Source: Methylomonas fluvii (GTDB lineage Bacteria > Pseudomonadota > Gammaproteobacteria > Methylococcales > Methylomonadaceae). Taken from it: 64,000 bases of DNA. Below, one piece after another: positions 1-8,370 of this stretch. Every line of letters begins with the position of its first letter. Position 1 is the first letter of the stretch. The stretch covers positions 434,001-498,000 of the forward strand of contig NZ_JACXST010000001.1 in NCBI RefSeq assembly GCF_014850975.1. The letters run 5' to 3'. The translations under genes and the position numbers were made by a program. A model generated the notes under the pieces. It was not told where the DNA came from and did not search any database. It saw only the letters and a list, made by a program, of their open reading frames with translations.

Positions 1-109
1 CCGGGTGGCTTTTCTTTTGGATACTTTTCTTTGGCCAAACAAAGAAAAGTATCGCGGCTGTCGGTCCGCGAAGCGACATCAAGTTACCCGTCGCGACAGC
101 GACACAAAA
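1..109 (+). repeat. Dispersed repeat copy 1 (cut by the window edge)
   Basis: The stretch from the window edge to the ACACAAAA near 109 matches, with scattered differences, the reverse complement of 14044-14227. Shared blocks include CTTTTCTTTTGGATAC, GTATCGCGG, TGTCGGTCCGC and CGTCGCG.CAGCGACACAAAA. It also contains a short inverted repeat (ATACTTTTCTTTG / CAAAGAAAAGTAT). The copy at 14 kb carries about 90 bp more in the middle. No transposase is associated with it. The repeat ends just before the region encoding the signal peptide of the macroglobulin gene. Confidence 0.7.
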
Positions 110-113
110 TCCC

Positions 114-275
114 AATGCCCTACTCAAAGCCATCAGCCATTTCTTACTGCTAGTAACATTACTAACCTCAACCGCTTCATGGGCCGGCAGCCCATTTTAT
201 TTAACCGCCGAACGCAGCTTCACCAACACTGAAGCGCCCAACATCCGCCTGGACTACACCCTAACCGACCAACCC
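114..275 (+). other. Probable 5' extension of the macroglobulin gene (signal peptide) without a normal start codon
   Basis: The reading frame of the macroglobulin gene continues upstream of its first ATG (276). From 114 it encodes a convincing secretion signal: ALLKAIS, then the hydrophobic run HFLLLVTLLTSTASWA, then a likely cleavage site after ASWA. Mature sequence of the expected type follows (SPFYLTAERSFTNTEAP). No in-frame ATG, GTG or TTG precedes it, and the frame stays open to the window edge through the repeat. The ATG at 115 is in another frame and stops after 12 codons. A frameshift, a rare start codon, or loss of the original start at the repeat junction are all possible. Confidence 0.6.
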
Positions 276-3200
276 ATGCTGTTTCGGGTGCTGAAAGCCA
301 ATAATCTGGAATCCTTTCTGGATGGCCAATTCAACGTCAGCCGCAGTTACGAGCAGCCGGTTAGTGAGCTTAATCCCGGGCATTACTTCGCCAAGGGCCT
401 GAACAACGCGCAATCTCCGCTGCAGTTGCTGCGCGGCATGCTGGATGTGGAGTTTCGCAAGTCTTTAAAAGAAACCAACTTCAGCGGTTCGGTGCTGACC
501 GTCACCGAAAAACCGTTAGTGTCGGTGCCGCAGCAGGTGTTGGTGGCACCGCCGAAGGGTTTTACGGTAGTGAAGGAAAGCTATCTGGATTTGCTGCGCA
601 ACGGCCAGCAAACCCATGATTTGGGTTGGTGGTTTAACGAAGACACCTGGAGCGAGCATCGTTATAAAGTCCGCCAGATTGCACTCGATCTGTTGCCGGA
701 CGGTATTTATCTGCTGCAAGCGGTGCAAGGCAAGAACGAAGCGCAGTGTCTGATTCAGGTCAGCAGCCTGGCGGTGCAGGTCAAGCAATCCAGCGAGCAG
801 CTGCTGGTGCGGGCGATGAACCGCGATTTGCAACCGCTGGCTGGCGCCAAAGTCAGTTATCGCGATGGTCGTGGCCGCTGGCAAACCTTGCCGGCCGGCA
901 CCAACGCCGCCGGCGAGCTGAGCTTTAACAATCCCGACGGCGTTCTGGACGGCAAATTGCTGGTTCGAGTCGATGCGCCGGCCGCCAAACCCGGCGAAGC
1001 GGCGCGTACCGCGCTGACCGCTACCGACTTTCTGCCGACGCAAGCCAAGGACGACGCGGTATTCGTGATGACCGACCGGCCGATCTTCAAGCCTGGCGAG
1101 ACTTTTTTCTACAAAGGCATCGTGCGTAATTTGCAGGACGGCCAGTTGCGGATTCCGGCCTTTCAATCCAAACAAACCGATGTGTCGCTGATTCGCGCCG
1201 ACGGCAATGCCACCGGTTTGCAAGGCCAGACGCAGTTGACCGACTTCGGTTCGTTTTCCGGCAGTTTCGATCTGGATGCCAGCCAGACGCCGGGCTTGTA
1301 TCGTTTGTTGGCGGAGATCGATCACAAAGCTTACGGCGGCGAATTTCGGGTGCGCGATTACATCAAACCCACGTTTTACCTGGAATGGCTGGATCGCAGC
1401 CCGCTGGTGCAGGCTGGTCAGCCGTTTAAATTAAAATTCCGCGCCAAACGCTACAGCGGTGGCGTGCCGCAGAACGTCAAATTCGAGGTGTTTCTGTACC
1501 GGAAAAAATTCGAAGCGCCGCAATTCGTCACGGAAGCGGGCGCGGGGTTGACGGCTGGCAACGATTATTTCGGCCAAGTTAAATCCGCCGCGCCATTAAC
1601 TCAGCCGCAACGCTTGTACAGTTCTATCGAAGAACGGCAAGCGGTCGATGCCAGCAACCCTTGGGAAACCGCCGCCAAGCTGGACGAAAGCGGCGACGGC
1701 AGCTTCGAATTTACCGTGCCCACCTCAGACAAAGAAACGCCGGATCAGGAATGGATTTATTCCTTGATGGTGCGCGCCCAGGACGCGGCCGGCGGCAATG
1801 CGATTTTGACCGACAGCATCTACGCTACTTTGTCGGAAGCACAACCAGCGGTGCGTTTTAACAAAACTGTGGCGGCGGTGGGCGATCAGGATTTGCAGCT
1901 ACTGCTGCAATCCAGCTATGCCGACGGCAAACCGGCTGCTAAGGCTGGCGGCGTGGTCGATGTGATGTTGGAACAACCCGGCAGTGGCAAGCGCAGTCTG
2001 GTGAAACTGGATTTTGCCACCGACGAACGCGGTCAGCAAAAGCTCACTATCCCGGCCTTGAAGGAATTCGGTCGGCTCACCGCTGTGGCCCGTCTGGAAA
2101 ACCTGGATGGCAAAAATCTTAGCCATCCGGCCAGCTCGCAGCCCAGCACTTTAATCGTGGCCGGTAATGGCGGCGAGGCGGTGGCGGACAATCCGGAACT
2201 GGAGTTGTACACACCCACCACCATCCTCAGCCCCGGCGAGCAAGCCAAGGTGTTCGCCTTATTGCCCAAGGCCTGGGGCAATAACGAAAGCGGCGCGATC
2301 TGGGAAACCGTGGCCGGCGCGCGTTTGTTCGATAGCCGCAGCGCCCAAGCTCAAGGCCGCAGCCGCTGGTTTGAAGTGACTGCCAAACCCGAATACGGCA
2401 CCGGCTTTTACCACACCGTGACCGTGCCGGTAGCTGGCGGCAAATACAAGGAACAAACCCTGGGTTTTCGTATCGTGCCCTGGGAAAAGCGTTTGCAAAT
2501 CGCTATCGAGCCGGAAAAAGCCGAAACCGAACCGCTGAAACCCACCCAAATCAAGCTGCAAGTCAAACGTGCGGACGGCAGTCCGGCAGCGAATACCGAA
2601 ATCGCGGTATCCATCGTCGACCGCGCAGTGTATGCGGTGCAAGCCGAGTTTCGGCCCGGCATTTTCGACTTTTTCTATCCGCTGCAACGCAGCAATTTAG
2701 CGACCTTCTACTCCGACGATCTGCAAGGCTACGGCTACGCAGACTTGCTGCGTAAACCCAACTTCTCGCTCAGCGCCTTGAAAAGCCAAAGCAAGTTGGC
2801 GAAAAAAGCCATGCGCGACACCGCCGGTTGGTTTCCGCATGTGGTTACCGACGCCAAAGGCAGAGCCACTATTGATGTGGATATGCCGGCCAACGTCACC
2901 GAATGGCTGGTCACGGCGGTTGCCAGCGATAAGGACGGCCGCCTCGGCGAAACCACCGGCCAATTCCGTAGCGTCACCGATGTAGCGGTGGACATGGTTG
3001 GGCCGCAATTTTTGCGGCAAGGCGATGAAGTGGACTTAGCGGTGAAACTGACCAACCATTTGGCCCAGCCGGTGAAACTGGCCGGCAGCATCAGCCTTCC
3101 GGACACCCTGCCTTTGCAAAGCGGCGAAACCGCGCCGCAAGCCGAACTGGCCGGCAAAGCTGAGCAACTGTGGCCGTTGCGCTTAAGTGCCAACGACCGG

Positions 3201-4970
3201 CAAGGCGCGCCGGCGCTGAAGGTGGCTTTAAAGGCCCCAGCCGGCGTGCGGGTCGGCGGTGCCGAGGAATTTGAGATTCCGTTAAAAGCCGCCGCGCTGC
3301 CGCAGGTGTTTAGCAGCGTGCAACAGGACAATCTGTTGCGTATCGATCTGCCCCCCCAAGCCGAGCCTCGGCAAGTGACGGTGCGGGTCAACTCCGGTCT
3401 GTTGGGCGCTGCGCTGCAAGCGGCGGCCATGCTGGTGCAATACCCTTACGGTTGCACCGAGCAGCTGGCGCACAGCACCGTGCCGAATCTGGTGTTGCTG
3501 GATTTAATCGCCCGCGCCGGCCTGCAGCCCGAGCAATTGGGACCGCTGGAAAAGACTTTGCAACGCGCCAAACAGAATGCGGCATTGGGTGTGCGTAAAT
3601 TGATTCAAAATCAAAAATCCGACGGCGGCTTTGCCTTGTGGCCTAGCGACAGCGAAGCCACCGTGCCGGTGACTTTGATCGCATTACAAGCCTTGAAATA
3701 CGCCAACGAACTGCAACTGGAGGGGGTGAATAACGCCTACTACAAAGGCATGGAATGGCTGAATCTGCACGGCGAAGGCAATACCCTGCTGGATGGTTTT
3801 GTGTTGAGCGGCTTTGCAACGGTGGGCTATGCCTACAACGCACCTTGGCAACAGCAAGCCGATTTTGTCGAAAAAACACTTGCGAATGCGCATGCCGGGG
3901 CCGACGACTTGGTCGCGGCTTTGCGTATGGTCAAGGCCTACGAAAATCAAAATTGGCACAGTTTTAATCAACAGTTCAAAGACCGGCCGCAGCTGAAAAA
4001 CGACTTGGTCAAACGCTTACAACTAGCCTTGGATGCCATCGACCTGGCTAGCTATCAACGTCAAGATGGCGCGTTGTATAACAGCTTGGGTTTTGGCTTT
4101 GGGCTGCCCAGCCTAGTCTCCTCTGGCTTGGGCGTGTTAAATGATGTACAGGCCTTGCCACCGGCGCTGGAAGCCAAGCTGAAACGCCTGCTGTTGCAAA
4201 CCCAGCAAAACGGCTATTGGCAATCCACTTACGATACCGCGCAGGTGATTTTCAACAGTCGCGAATTGCTCAGTAAGGAAGCGGTCGCCGCTGCCAAGCA
4301 GAGCGCTCGCAGCATTTCGATCAGCAGCAAGGAAGGATTCACGTTGGGCACCTTGCAGCGTATCCCCGGCGGCTATCTCGGCAACTTCAACCGCTTTGGC
4401 GACACGCCTGATCTCAGCGAAATCCGGCTCGCCGAGCTGAATGCCGACGAAATCGCCAGCGCCACAGTTGGCGTTGAGGTGCCATATCCGGCTCTCGCGG
4501 CCCGCGCCGCCGGTCTGGAAGTACAACGCAGCTTCCGCCGCATCACCGCCAAAGGCAGCGAGTTGATCGACATGAGCCAAGCTTTGAAACCCGGCGACGT
4601 GGTAGTCAGCGAAGTGCGGGTCAAACGCAGCGCCGACGCCGGCCGGCCTACACCCGGCAGCGAGTTTGTGGTCATCGAAGACGGCATCCCCAGCCTGGCG
4701 GAAGGCCAGGAAAACGACGAAACCTACCTGGCCGACGCCAAAATCCAAGCCAAAGACGACAGCTATTGGGCCGGAATCAAGGAAACCCAACGCTACCCGG
4801 ATCGCATCATCCGCGTCGCCAAACTCCAAGTCGGCGGCGAATTGACCTTGTACCAAGTCTGGCGCGTCGCCCGAGCTGGCAGTGCTTCAATCCCGCCAGC
4901 GAGTGGCTTTGATATGTATAACGAAGTGGTGCAGGGGAATAGTTTGGCGGGGCGGGTAGTTGTCCGGTAA
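276..4970 (+). CDS. Bacterial alpha-2-macroglobulin family protein
   Basis: A very large (at least 1,564 residues) secreted protease-trapping protein of the bacterial alpha-2-macroglobulin family. These proteins are thought to act in the periplasm, catching proteases that breach the outer membrane. The MG2-type segment FVMTDRPIFKPGETFFYKG lies near residue 267. The thioester motif PYGCTEQ sits near residue 1060, with Cys and Gln both present, so covalent trapping is possible. The C-terminal half has the helical thioester-domain pattern (KLIQNQKSDGGFALWPSDS). The coordinates start at the first in-frame ATG, but the signal peptide is encoded upstream from about 114, so the true protein is longer. 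No lipobox is visible, and the usual partner PbpC (PBP1C) is not in the window. A SIMPL-protein gene follows after 48 bp. Confidence 0.9.
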   Translation: MLFRVLKANNLESFLDGQFNVSRSYEQPVSELNPGHYFAKGLNNAQSPLQLLRGMLDVEFRKSLKETNFSGSVLTVTEKPLVSVPQQVLVAPPKGFTVVKESYLDLLRNGQQTHDLGWWFNEDTWSEHRYKVRQIALDLLPDGIYLLQAVQGKNEAQCLIQVSSLAVQVKQSSEQLLVRAMNRDLQPLAGAKVSYRDGRGRWQTLPAGTNAAGELSFNNPDGVLDGKLLVRVDAPAAKPGEAARTALTATDFLPTQAKDDAVFVMTDRPIFKPGETFFYKGIVRNLQDGQLRIPAFQSKQTDVSLIRADGNATGLQGQTQLTDFGSFSGSFDLDASQTPGLYRLLAEIDHKAYGGEFRVRDYIKPTFYLEWLDRSPLVQAGQPFKLKFRAKRYSGGVPQNVKFEVFLYRKKFEAPQFVTEAGAGLTAGNDYFGQVKSAAPLTQPQRLYSSIEERQAVDASNPWETAAKLDESGDGSFEFTVPTSDKETPDQEWIYSLMVRAQDAAGGNAILTDSIYATLSEAQPAVRFNKTVAAVGDQDLQLLLQSSYADGKPAAKAGGVVDVMLEQPGSGKRSLVKLDFATDERGQQKLTIPALKEFGRLTAVARLENLDGKNLSHPASSQPSTLIVAGNGGEAVADNPELELYTPTTILSPGEQAKVFALLPKAWGNNESGAIWETVAGARLFDSRSAQAQGRSRWFEVTAKPEYGTGFYHTVTVPVAGGKYKEQTLGFRIVPWEKRLQIAIEPEKAETEPLKPTQIKLQVKRADGSPAANTEIAVSIVDRAVYAVQAEFRPGIFDFFYPLQRSNLATFYSDDLQGYGYADLLRKPNFSLSALKSQSKLAKKAMRDTAGWFPHVVTDAKGRATIDVDMPANVTEWLVTAVASDKDGRLGETTGQFRSVTDVAVDMVGPQFLRQGDEVDLAVKLTNHLAQPVKLAGSISLPDTLPLQSGETAPQAELAGKAEQLWPLRLSANDRQGAPALKVALKAPAGVRVGGAEEFEIPLKAAALPQVFSSVQQDNLLRIDLPPQAEPRQVTVRVNSGLLGAALQAAAMLVQYPYGCTEQLAHSTVPNLVLLDLIARAGLQPEQLGPLEKTLQRAKQNAALGVRKLIQNQKSDGGFALWPSDSEATVPVTLIALQALKYANELQLEGVNNAYYKGMEWLNLHGEGNTLLDGFVLSGFATVGYAYNAPWQQQADFVEKTLANAHAGADDLVAALRMVKAYENQNWHSFNQQFKDRPQLKNDLVKRLQLALDAIDLASYQRQDGALYNSLGFGFGLPSLVSSGLGVLNDVQALPPALEAKLKRLLLQTQQNGYWQSTYDTAQVIFNSRELLSKEAVAAAKQSARSISISSKEGFTLGTLQRIPGGYLGNFNRFGDTPDLSEIRLAELNADEIASATVGVEVPYPALAARAAGLEVQRSFRRITAKGSELIDMSQALKPGDVVVSEVRVKRSADAGRPTPGSEFVVIEDGIPSLAEGQENDETYLADAKIQAKDDSYWAGIKETQRYPDRIIRVAKLQVGGELTLYQVWRVARAGSASIPPASGFDMYNEVVQGNSLAGRVVVR

Positions 4971-5018
4971 TGTTAACCAAACGTCAATTTTGCAAATTCT
5001 AATTCAAGGAGCTATTAC

Positions 5019-5756
5019 GTGAAAAAACAGTTGATTACATTAGTTTTTTTGCTAATGCATATAACTTTTGTTCCTGCCGCTCAGTGGCCAGATTTTCCAA
5101 TATTGTATGCGACGGGAGAAGCCGAAAAAGAAGTTCAGCCCAACACGGTAACTATTACTTTTTATGTAGGTGCTTATGATGAGAACTCGGAGAAAGCATT
5201 TGCTACCGTACAAAAACAAAGTCTGGAAATTATCGACTTTTATCATGCGTTAGGACTTAAAAGAGAGGGGCTGGAAACATATGATATCGATAAAACCGTC
5301 GTTCGGGAGGAAAAAGATTATACGGAACTAAAAATCTTGGGATATGAGGTTAAGCAGAAGTTTTCAATCATACTACCGAATCTAGATTCTTATACGTCAT
5401 TGATGGAAAAGCTATTGAAAATTGCCAATGTGTCCGACATTGATTCAAAATTCGATGTCGTTCAACGTAAGGAAATCGAAGCGGCACTGATGGTTGAAGC
5501 CTGTTCCAACGCTCAAGCCGACGCTGAAAATATGGCAAATGGCATGCACACTTCATTGGAAGCACCTTATGCAATATCGGAAAGTGGTTTCCGAGGCTTG
5601 GACGAATATTTCGGTATTTCCCATCCAAATTTGAAATCGGACATGATGTTCAAAAAATCGCAACACCGTGACGATAAAACCAAAATCACCTTCATCCCGT
5701 CGAGAATCAAGATCGTAAAGCATGTTAACGTGATTTATCGGCTTTCGAGCAAATAA
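5019..5756 (+). CDS. SIMPL domain (DUF541) periplasmic protein
   Basis: A 245-residue protein with a signal peptide (LITLVFLLMHITFVPAA) followed by the SIMPL/DUF541 fold. The hallmark start YATGEAEKEVQPNTVTITFY is present, as is the late helix with ACSNAQADAENMA. Family members are periplasmic or outer-membrane proteins of unclear role, some linked to oxidative stress or kinase signalling. A good ribosome binding site (AAGGAG) lies 8 bases before the ATG. It follows the macroglobulin gene by 48 bp on the same strand and may be co-transcribed. Its base composition is visibly more AT-rich than that gene, which suggests a different origin. The specific function is unknown. Confidence 0.8.
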   Translation: MKKQLITLVFLLMHITFVPAAQWPDFPILYATGEAEKEVQPNTVTITFYVGAYDENSEKAFATVQKQSLEIIDFYHALGLKREGLETYDIDKTVVREEKDYTELKILGYEVKQKFSIILPNLDSYTSLMEKLLKIANVSDIDSKFDVVQRKEIEAALMVEACSNAQADAENMANGMHTSLEAPYAISESGFRGLDEYFGISHPNLKSDMMFKKSQHRDDKTKITFIPSRIKIVKHVNVIYRLSSK

Positions 5757-5826
5757 CTCTAGTTTCATCATTCCCAAGCTCTGCGTGAAAATGATAGTTA
5801 ACTGGCAATCCAGATAGTCCAGCAAC

Positions 5827-5943
5827 TCAATCTCGCCAAGGGTTGATCACATCAAGCTCAGGATAATTGAAGTCACGCTTGCGGGTTACCAGTTTTAATC
5901 CATGCATCAACGCGATAAGCCGTACTAATACTCCGATAGGACG
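5827..5943 (-). pseudogene. Remnant of a VapC-type PIN-domain toxin (C-terminal end only)
   Basis: Read on the minus strand from about 5943 to the stop at 5827, the sequence encodes PIGVLVRLIALMHGLKL, then VTRKRDFNYPELDVINPW, then RD and a stop. This is the typical C-terminus of VapC ribonuclease toxins (HGL.LVTRN..DF....V.NPW). No start codon and none of the upstream PIN acidic residues are present, because the frame closes at 5944. No vapB antitoxin remains. I read it as a decayed toxin-antitoxin locus, partly replaced by the REP pair that begins at 5949. Confidence 0.6.
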
Positions 5944-5948
5944 TGATC

Positions 5949-6031
5949 ATAGGGTGCAATAGGCGTTAGCCGTATTGCACCGAGTGTTGGCTTTCGAATT
6001 GGTGCAATACGCTGGCGCTATTGCACCCTAT
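5949..6031. repeat. REP pair (family A) left of RAYT 1
   Basis: Two short imperfect palindromes facing each other, bounded by ATAGGGTGCAAT at the left and its exact complement ATTGCACCCTAT at the right. Each unit has the core GGTGCAATA(C/G)G..., which forms a hairpin. The same arrangement recurs at 6658-6739, so the two pairs bracket the transposase gene at 6105-6641. This is the standard layout of a REP-associated tyrosine transposase and its cognate REPs. Confidence 0.8.
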
Positions 6032-6104
6032 ACAATCTGAGCTGGTAATATAAAAAGCGCAATACGCTGTAATCCTCTACCTTTTCGTCGGATATGGATC
6101 ACTT

Positions 6105-6641
6105 ATGTCCAACTATCGCCGTTACCGTATTCCTGGCGGGACTTATTTTTTTACCGTCAATCTCCTGGAACGTCATTCCAACGACCTGCTGGTTCGGCAT
6201 ATCGACCTGCTTCGAGAGTCTGTTAAGCAAACCCGAAAACGTTGGTCGTTTCACATCGATGCCTGGGTGGTGTTGCCGGACCATTTGCATTGTGTTTGGA
6301 CGCTGCCCGATGGTGATGAAGATAACACTAACCGCTGGCGAGTCATCAAACAAGCATTTTCCAAAGCGTTGCCCGCCACGGAAAAACGGTCTGCGGTGCG
6401 TATTGCCAGAGGCGAACGTGGCATTTGGCAACGCCGATTTTGGGAGCATATGATTCTCGATGAAGCCGATTATGCAAACCATATCGACTATTGCCACATC
6501 AACCCGTTAAAACATGGCTTGGTTAAACAAGTCGCCGATTGGCCGTATTCGACATTTCACCTTTACGTGGCGCGTGGACTGTATCCAAGCAATTGGTCGA
6601 ATGATTCGGATTTCCTGGATGTCGATGAAGGATGGCGTTAG
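6105..6641 (+). CDS. REP-associated tyrosine transposase (RAYT 1, Y1_Tnp family)
   Basis: A 178-residue single-domain Y1 (HUH) transposase of the RAYT group, thought to mobilise and spread REP sequences. The N-terminal RYRIPGGTYFFTVNL is typical. The metal-binding HUH motif is LPDHLHCVW near residue 66. The catalytic tyrosine lies in NHIDYCHINPLKHG near residue 130. The length is normal for the family and the frame is intact, so it may be active. It is flanked on both sides by family A REP pairs. The second RAYT at 14496 is only distantly similar and has a different REP family. Confidence 0.9.
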   Translation: MSNYRRYRIPGGTYFFTVNLLERHSNDLLVRHIDLLRESVKQTRKRWSFHIDAWVVLPDHLHCVWTLPDGDEDNTNRWRVIKQAFSKALPATEKRSAVRIARGERGIWQRRFWEHMILDEADYANHIDYCHINPLKHGLVKQVADWPYSTFHLYVARGLYPSNWSNDSDFLDVDEGWR

Positions 6642-6657
6642 GCCTGTAACTATTTAC

Positions 6658-6739
6658 ATAGGGTGCAATTGCGCAGCGTATTGCACCGACTCTAAGGCTA
6701 ACCCCCGGTGCAATACGGCTGTCGCCTATTGCACCCTAT
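6658..6739. repeat. REP pair (family A) right of RAYT 1
   Basis: The second family A pair, again bounded by ATAGGGTGCAAT and ATTGCACCCTAT, with inner units GGTGCAATACGGC and its partner. It begins 16 bp after the RAYT 1 stop codon. The inner spacer differs from that of the left copy, so only the palindromic cores are conserved. Confidence 0.8.
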
Positions 6740-6834
6740 GCACCGATGGATAGAGCCGAGCGGCGAGAAATCAAGCAAAGCATCCGCAAAAGCCCTAAGA
6801 TCAAAGCATCCCCGCTAACTGTTCTTAATCCGTT

Positions 6835-8085
6835 ATGAAAAACCACCACCGATTACTGCTGAGTTTAGTGCTGGGCGCTTGCGCCGGACTGATCTGCCAT
6901 GGCTTTGCCGACAGCGAGGCTCTGCAGATTATCAACCGTTACTTGGTGGAGCCCATCGGCCAGATATTCTTACGGCTGATTTTCATGATCGTGGTGCCGA
7001 TGGTGATGAGCGGTTTGATGCTGGGGGTGTATCAACTCAGCAATCATCATGGATTGGCGCGGGTCGCCCAGCGCACCTTGTTTTTTACCTTGCTGGCCAG
7101 TTCGGCGTCGGTGGCTGTGGGGATTTCGCTGGTCAATCTGGCGCAGCCTGGTGTTGGTTTGGATATTTCGCAGATGTTGGGCGATAGCAGCGGCGTGAAC
7201 AAAATCCAGCAAAACGTGGCGCAAGCCAAGCCGGTGGTGCAATCCTTGTTGGAGATCATCCCCAAAAACCCGTTCGCCAGCGCCACACAGGCTTTGGAAG
7301 GCGAGATGCTGTCTTTGATGTTTTTTTCCTTGGCGTTCGGCGCGGCGCTGGCGGCGACCAATGGCGGCAAGCCGTCGCGCTGGGTGGAGTTATTGGAAGA
7401 AACCTACGTCGCGTGCTTGCTGGTGGTGGATACCGCGATGAAACTGGCGCCGATTGCTGTGTTTGCACTGGTGTTTCAATCGACGTTCAAGTTTGGACAT
7501 CACATTTTATTTTCGCTGGGATTTTACGTGCTGGTGGTGGTGACCGGTTTGCTGGTGCAGCAAGCTGTGGTCTACAGCATGCTGCTGCGCTTTTTTACCC
7601 GGATCAAACCCTTGAGTTTTTTTCGGCAATGCCGGGATGTTTATCTTTACGCCTTCGCCACCGCCTCTTCAAACGCCACATTGCCACGCTCGCTGGAATT
7701 GGCGGAACAGGATTTAAAACTGCGGCCGGAAGTGGCGCGCTTCGTGTTGACGATAGGCTCTACCGCCAACCAGAACGGCACGGCCTTGTTCGAAGGCATT
7801 ACTGTGCTGTTCCTGGCCCAAGTTTATGGTGTCGATTTATCGTTGGCGCAGCAGGTGCAGGTGGTGTTGATGTCGATATTGGCCGGCATCGGCACCGCCG
7901 GCGTGCCGGGCGGCTCCTTGCCCTTGATCATGATTTTGATGCAACAGGTCGGCATTCCACCGGAAGGCATGGGTTTGATTTTGGGTGTGGATCGCTTCCT
8001 GGACATGTGCCGCACCACTTTGAATGTTAGCGGCGATTTGGTCATCGCAGCCTTGGTCGATGAGCCGGAATCGGAACGCACATAG
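6835..8085 (+). CDS. Dicarboxylate/amino acid:cation symporter (DAACS family)
   Basis: A 416-residue inner-membrane secondary transporter of the DAACS family (GltP/DctA-like), which imports glutamate, aspartate or C4-dicarboxylates with protons or sodium. Family signatures are present in order: the N-terminal helix pair with FLRLIFMIVVPMVMSGL, the serine-rich ASSNATLPRSLE hairpin, the ion- and substrate-binding STANQNGTALFEG, the second hairpin GTAGVPGGSLPL, and the C-terminal helix DRFLDMCRTTLNVSGD. The length is normal for the family. It appears to be transcribed alone: a REP pair lies upstream and a dispersed repeat downstream. The substrate cannot be assigned from sequence alone. Confidence 0.9.
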   Translation: MKNHHRLLLSLVLGACAGLICHGFADSEALQIINRYLVEPIGQIFLRLIFMIVVPMVMSGLMLGVYQLSNHHGLARVAQRTLFFTLLASSASVAVGISLVNLAQPGVGLDISQMLGDSSGVNKIQQNVAQAKPVVQSLLEIIPKNPFASATQALEGEMLSLMFFSLAFGAALAATNGGKPSRWVELLEETYVACLLVVDTAMKLAPIAVFALVFQSTFKFGHHILFSLGFYVLVVVTGLLVQQAVVYSMLLRFFTRIKPLSFFRQCRDVYLYAFATASSNATLPRSLELAEQDLKLRPEVARFVLTIGSTANQNGTALFEGITVLFLAQVYGVDLSLAQQVQVVLMSILAGIGTAGVPGGSLPLIMILMQQVGIPPEGMGLILGVDRFLDMCRTTLNVSGDLVIAALVDEPESERT

Positions 8086-8120
8086 GCAGGACTAAGTCAT
8101 CACGCGCCATAAAACTTTTA

Positions 8121-8233
8121 TTAACCCGGCCCTTTTTATGACGGGTATTCCGTTCGGGCTGAGCTCGTCGAAGCCCAGCCTGATGTGGCCTTCGATAGAC
8201 AAATGGGGAACGGTATTTTAGGGGCCGATTAAT
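8121..8233. repeat. MITE-like dispersed repeat, copy A
   Basis: A 113 bp non-coding element that starts TTAACCCGGCCCT and ends AGGGGCCGATTAA, so its ends are inverted repeats. Inside it has GTATTCCGTTCGGGCTGAGC followed by TCGTCGAAGCCC, and near the other end GGGGAACGGTATTTTA. Related copies lie at 19496-19613 (opposite orientation) and 21465-21593. No transposase gene is inside, so it would be a non-autonomous or REP-like element. Confidence 0.7.
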
Positions 8234-8370
8234 AATATATCTGAAGAATCACCACTCCCGCCTTCGCGGAAATGACAAATCACACTTTGCGGTGGGGTTT
8301 TTGCGTGCTTCATACGTCTTACACATGACGGCAATGATTGCCGCATGCTATTGGACATCCTGGAGCCGCT

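Noticed and set aside
516..1325. Long antisense frame within the macroglobulin gene (269 codons)
   Set aside because: It is composed of low-complexity shadow sequence rich in Q, R and G, lies wholly inside a well-supported gene, and has no family resemblance.
2735..3430. Second long antisense frame within the macroglobulin gene
   Set aside because: Shadow of GC-rich coding sequence, with Ser/Ala/Arg-rich composition and no motif.
5949..6739. CRISPR array from the repeated GGTGCAATA units
   Set aside because: Units are paired inverted hairpins around a RAYT gene, not regularly spaced direct repeats.
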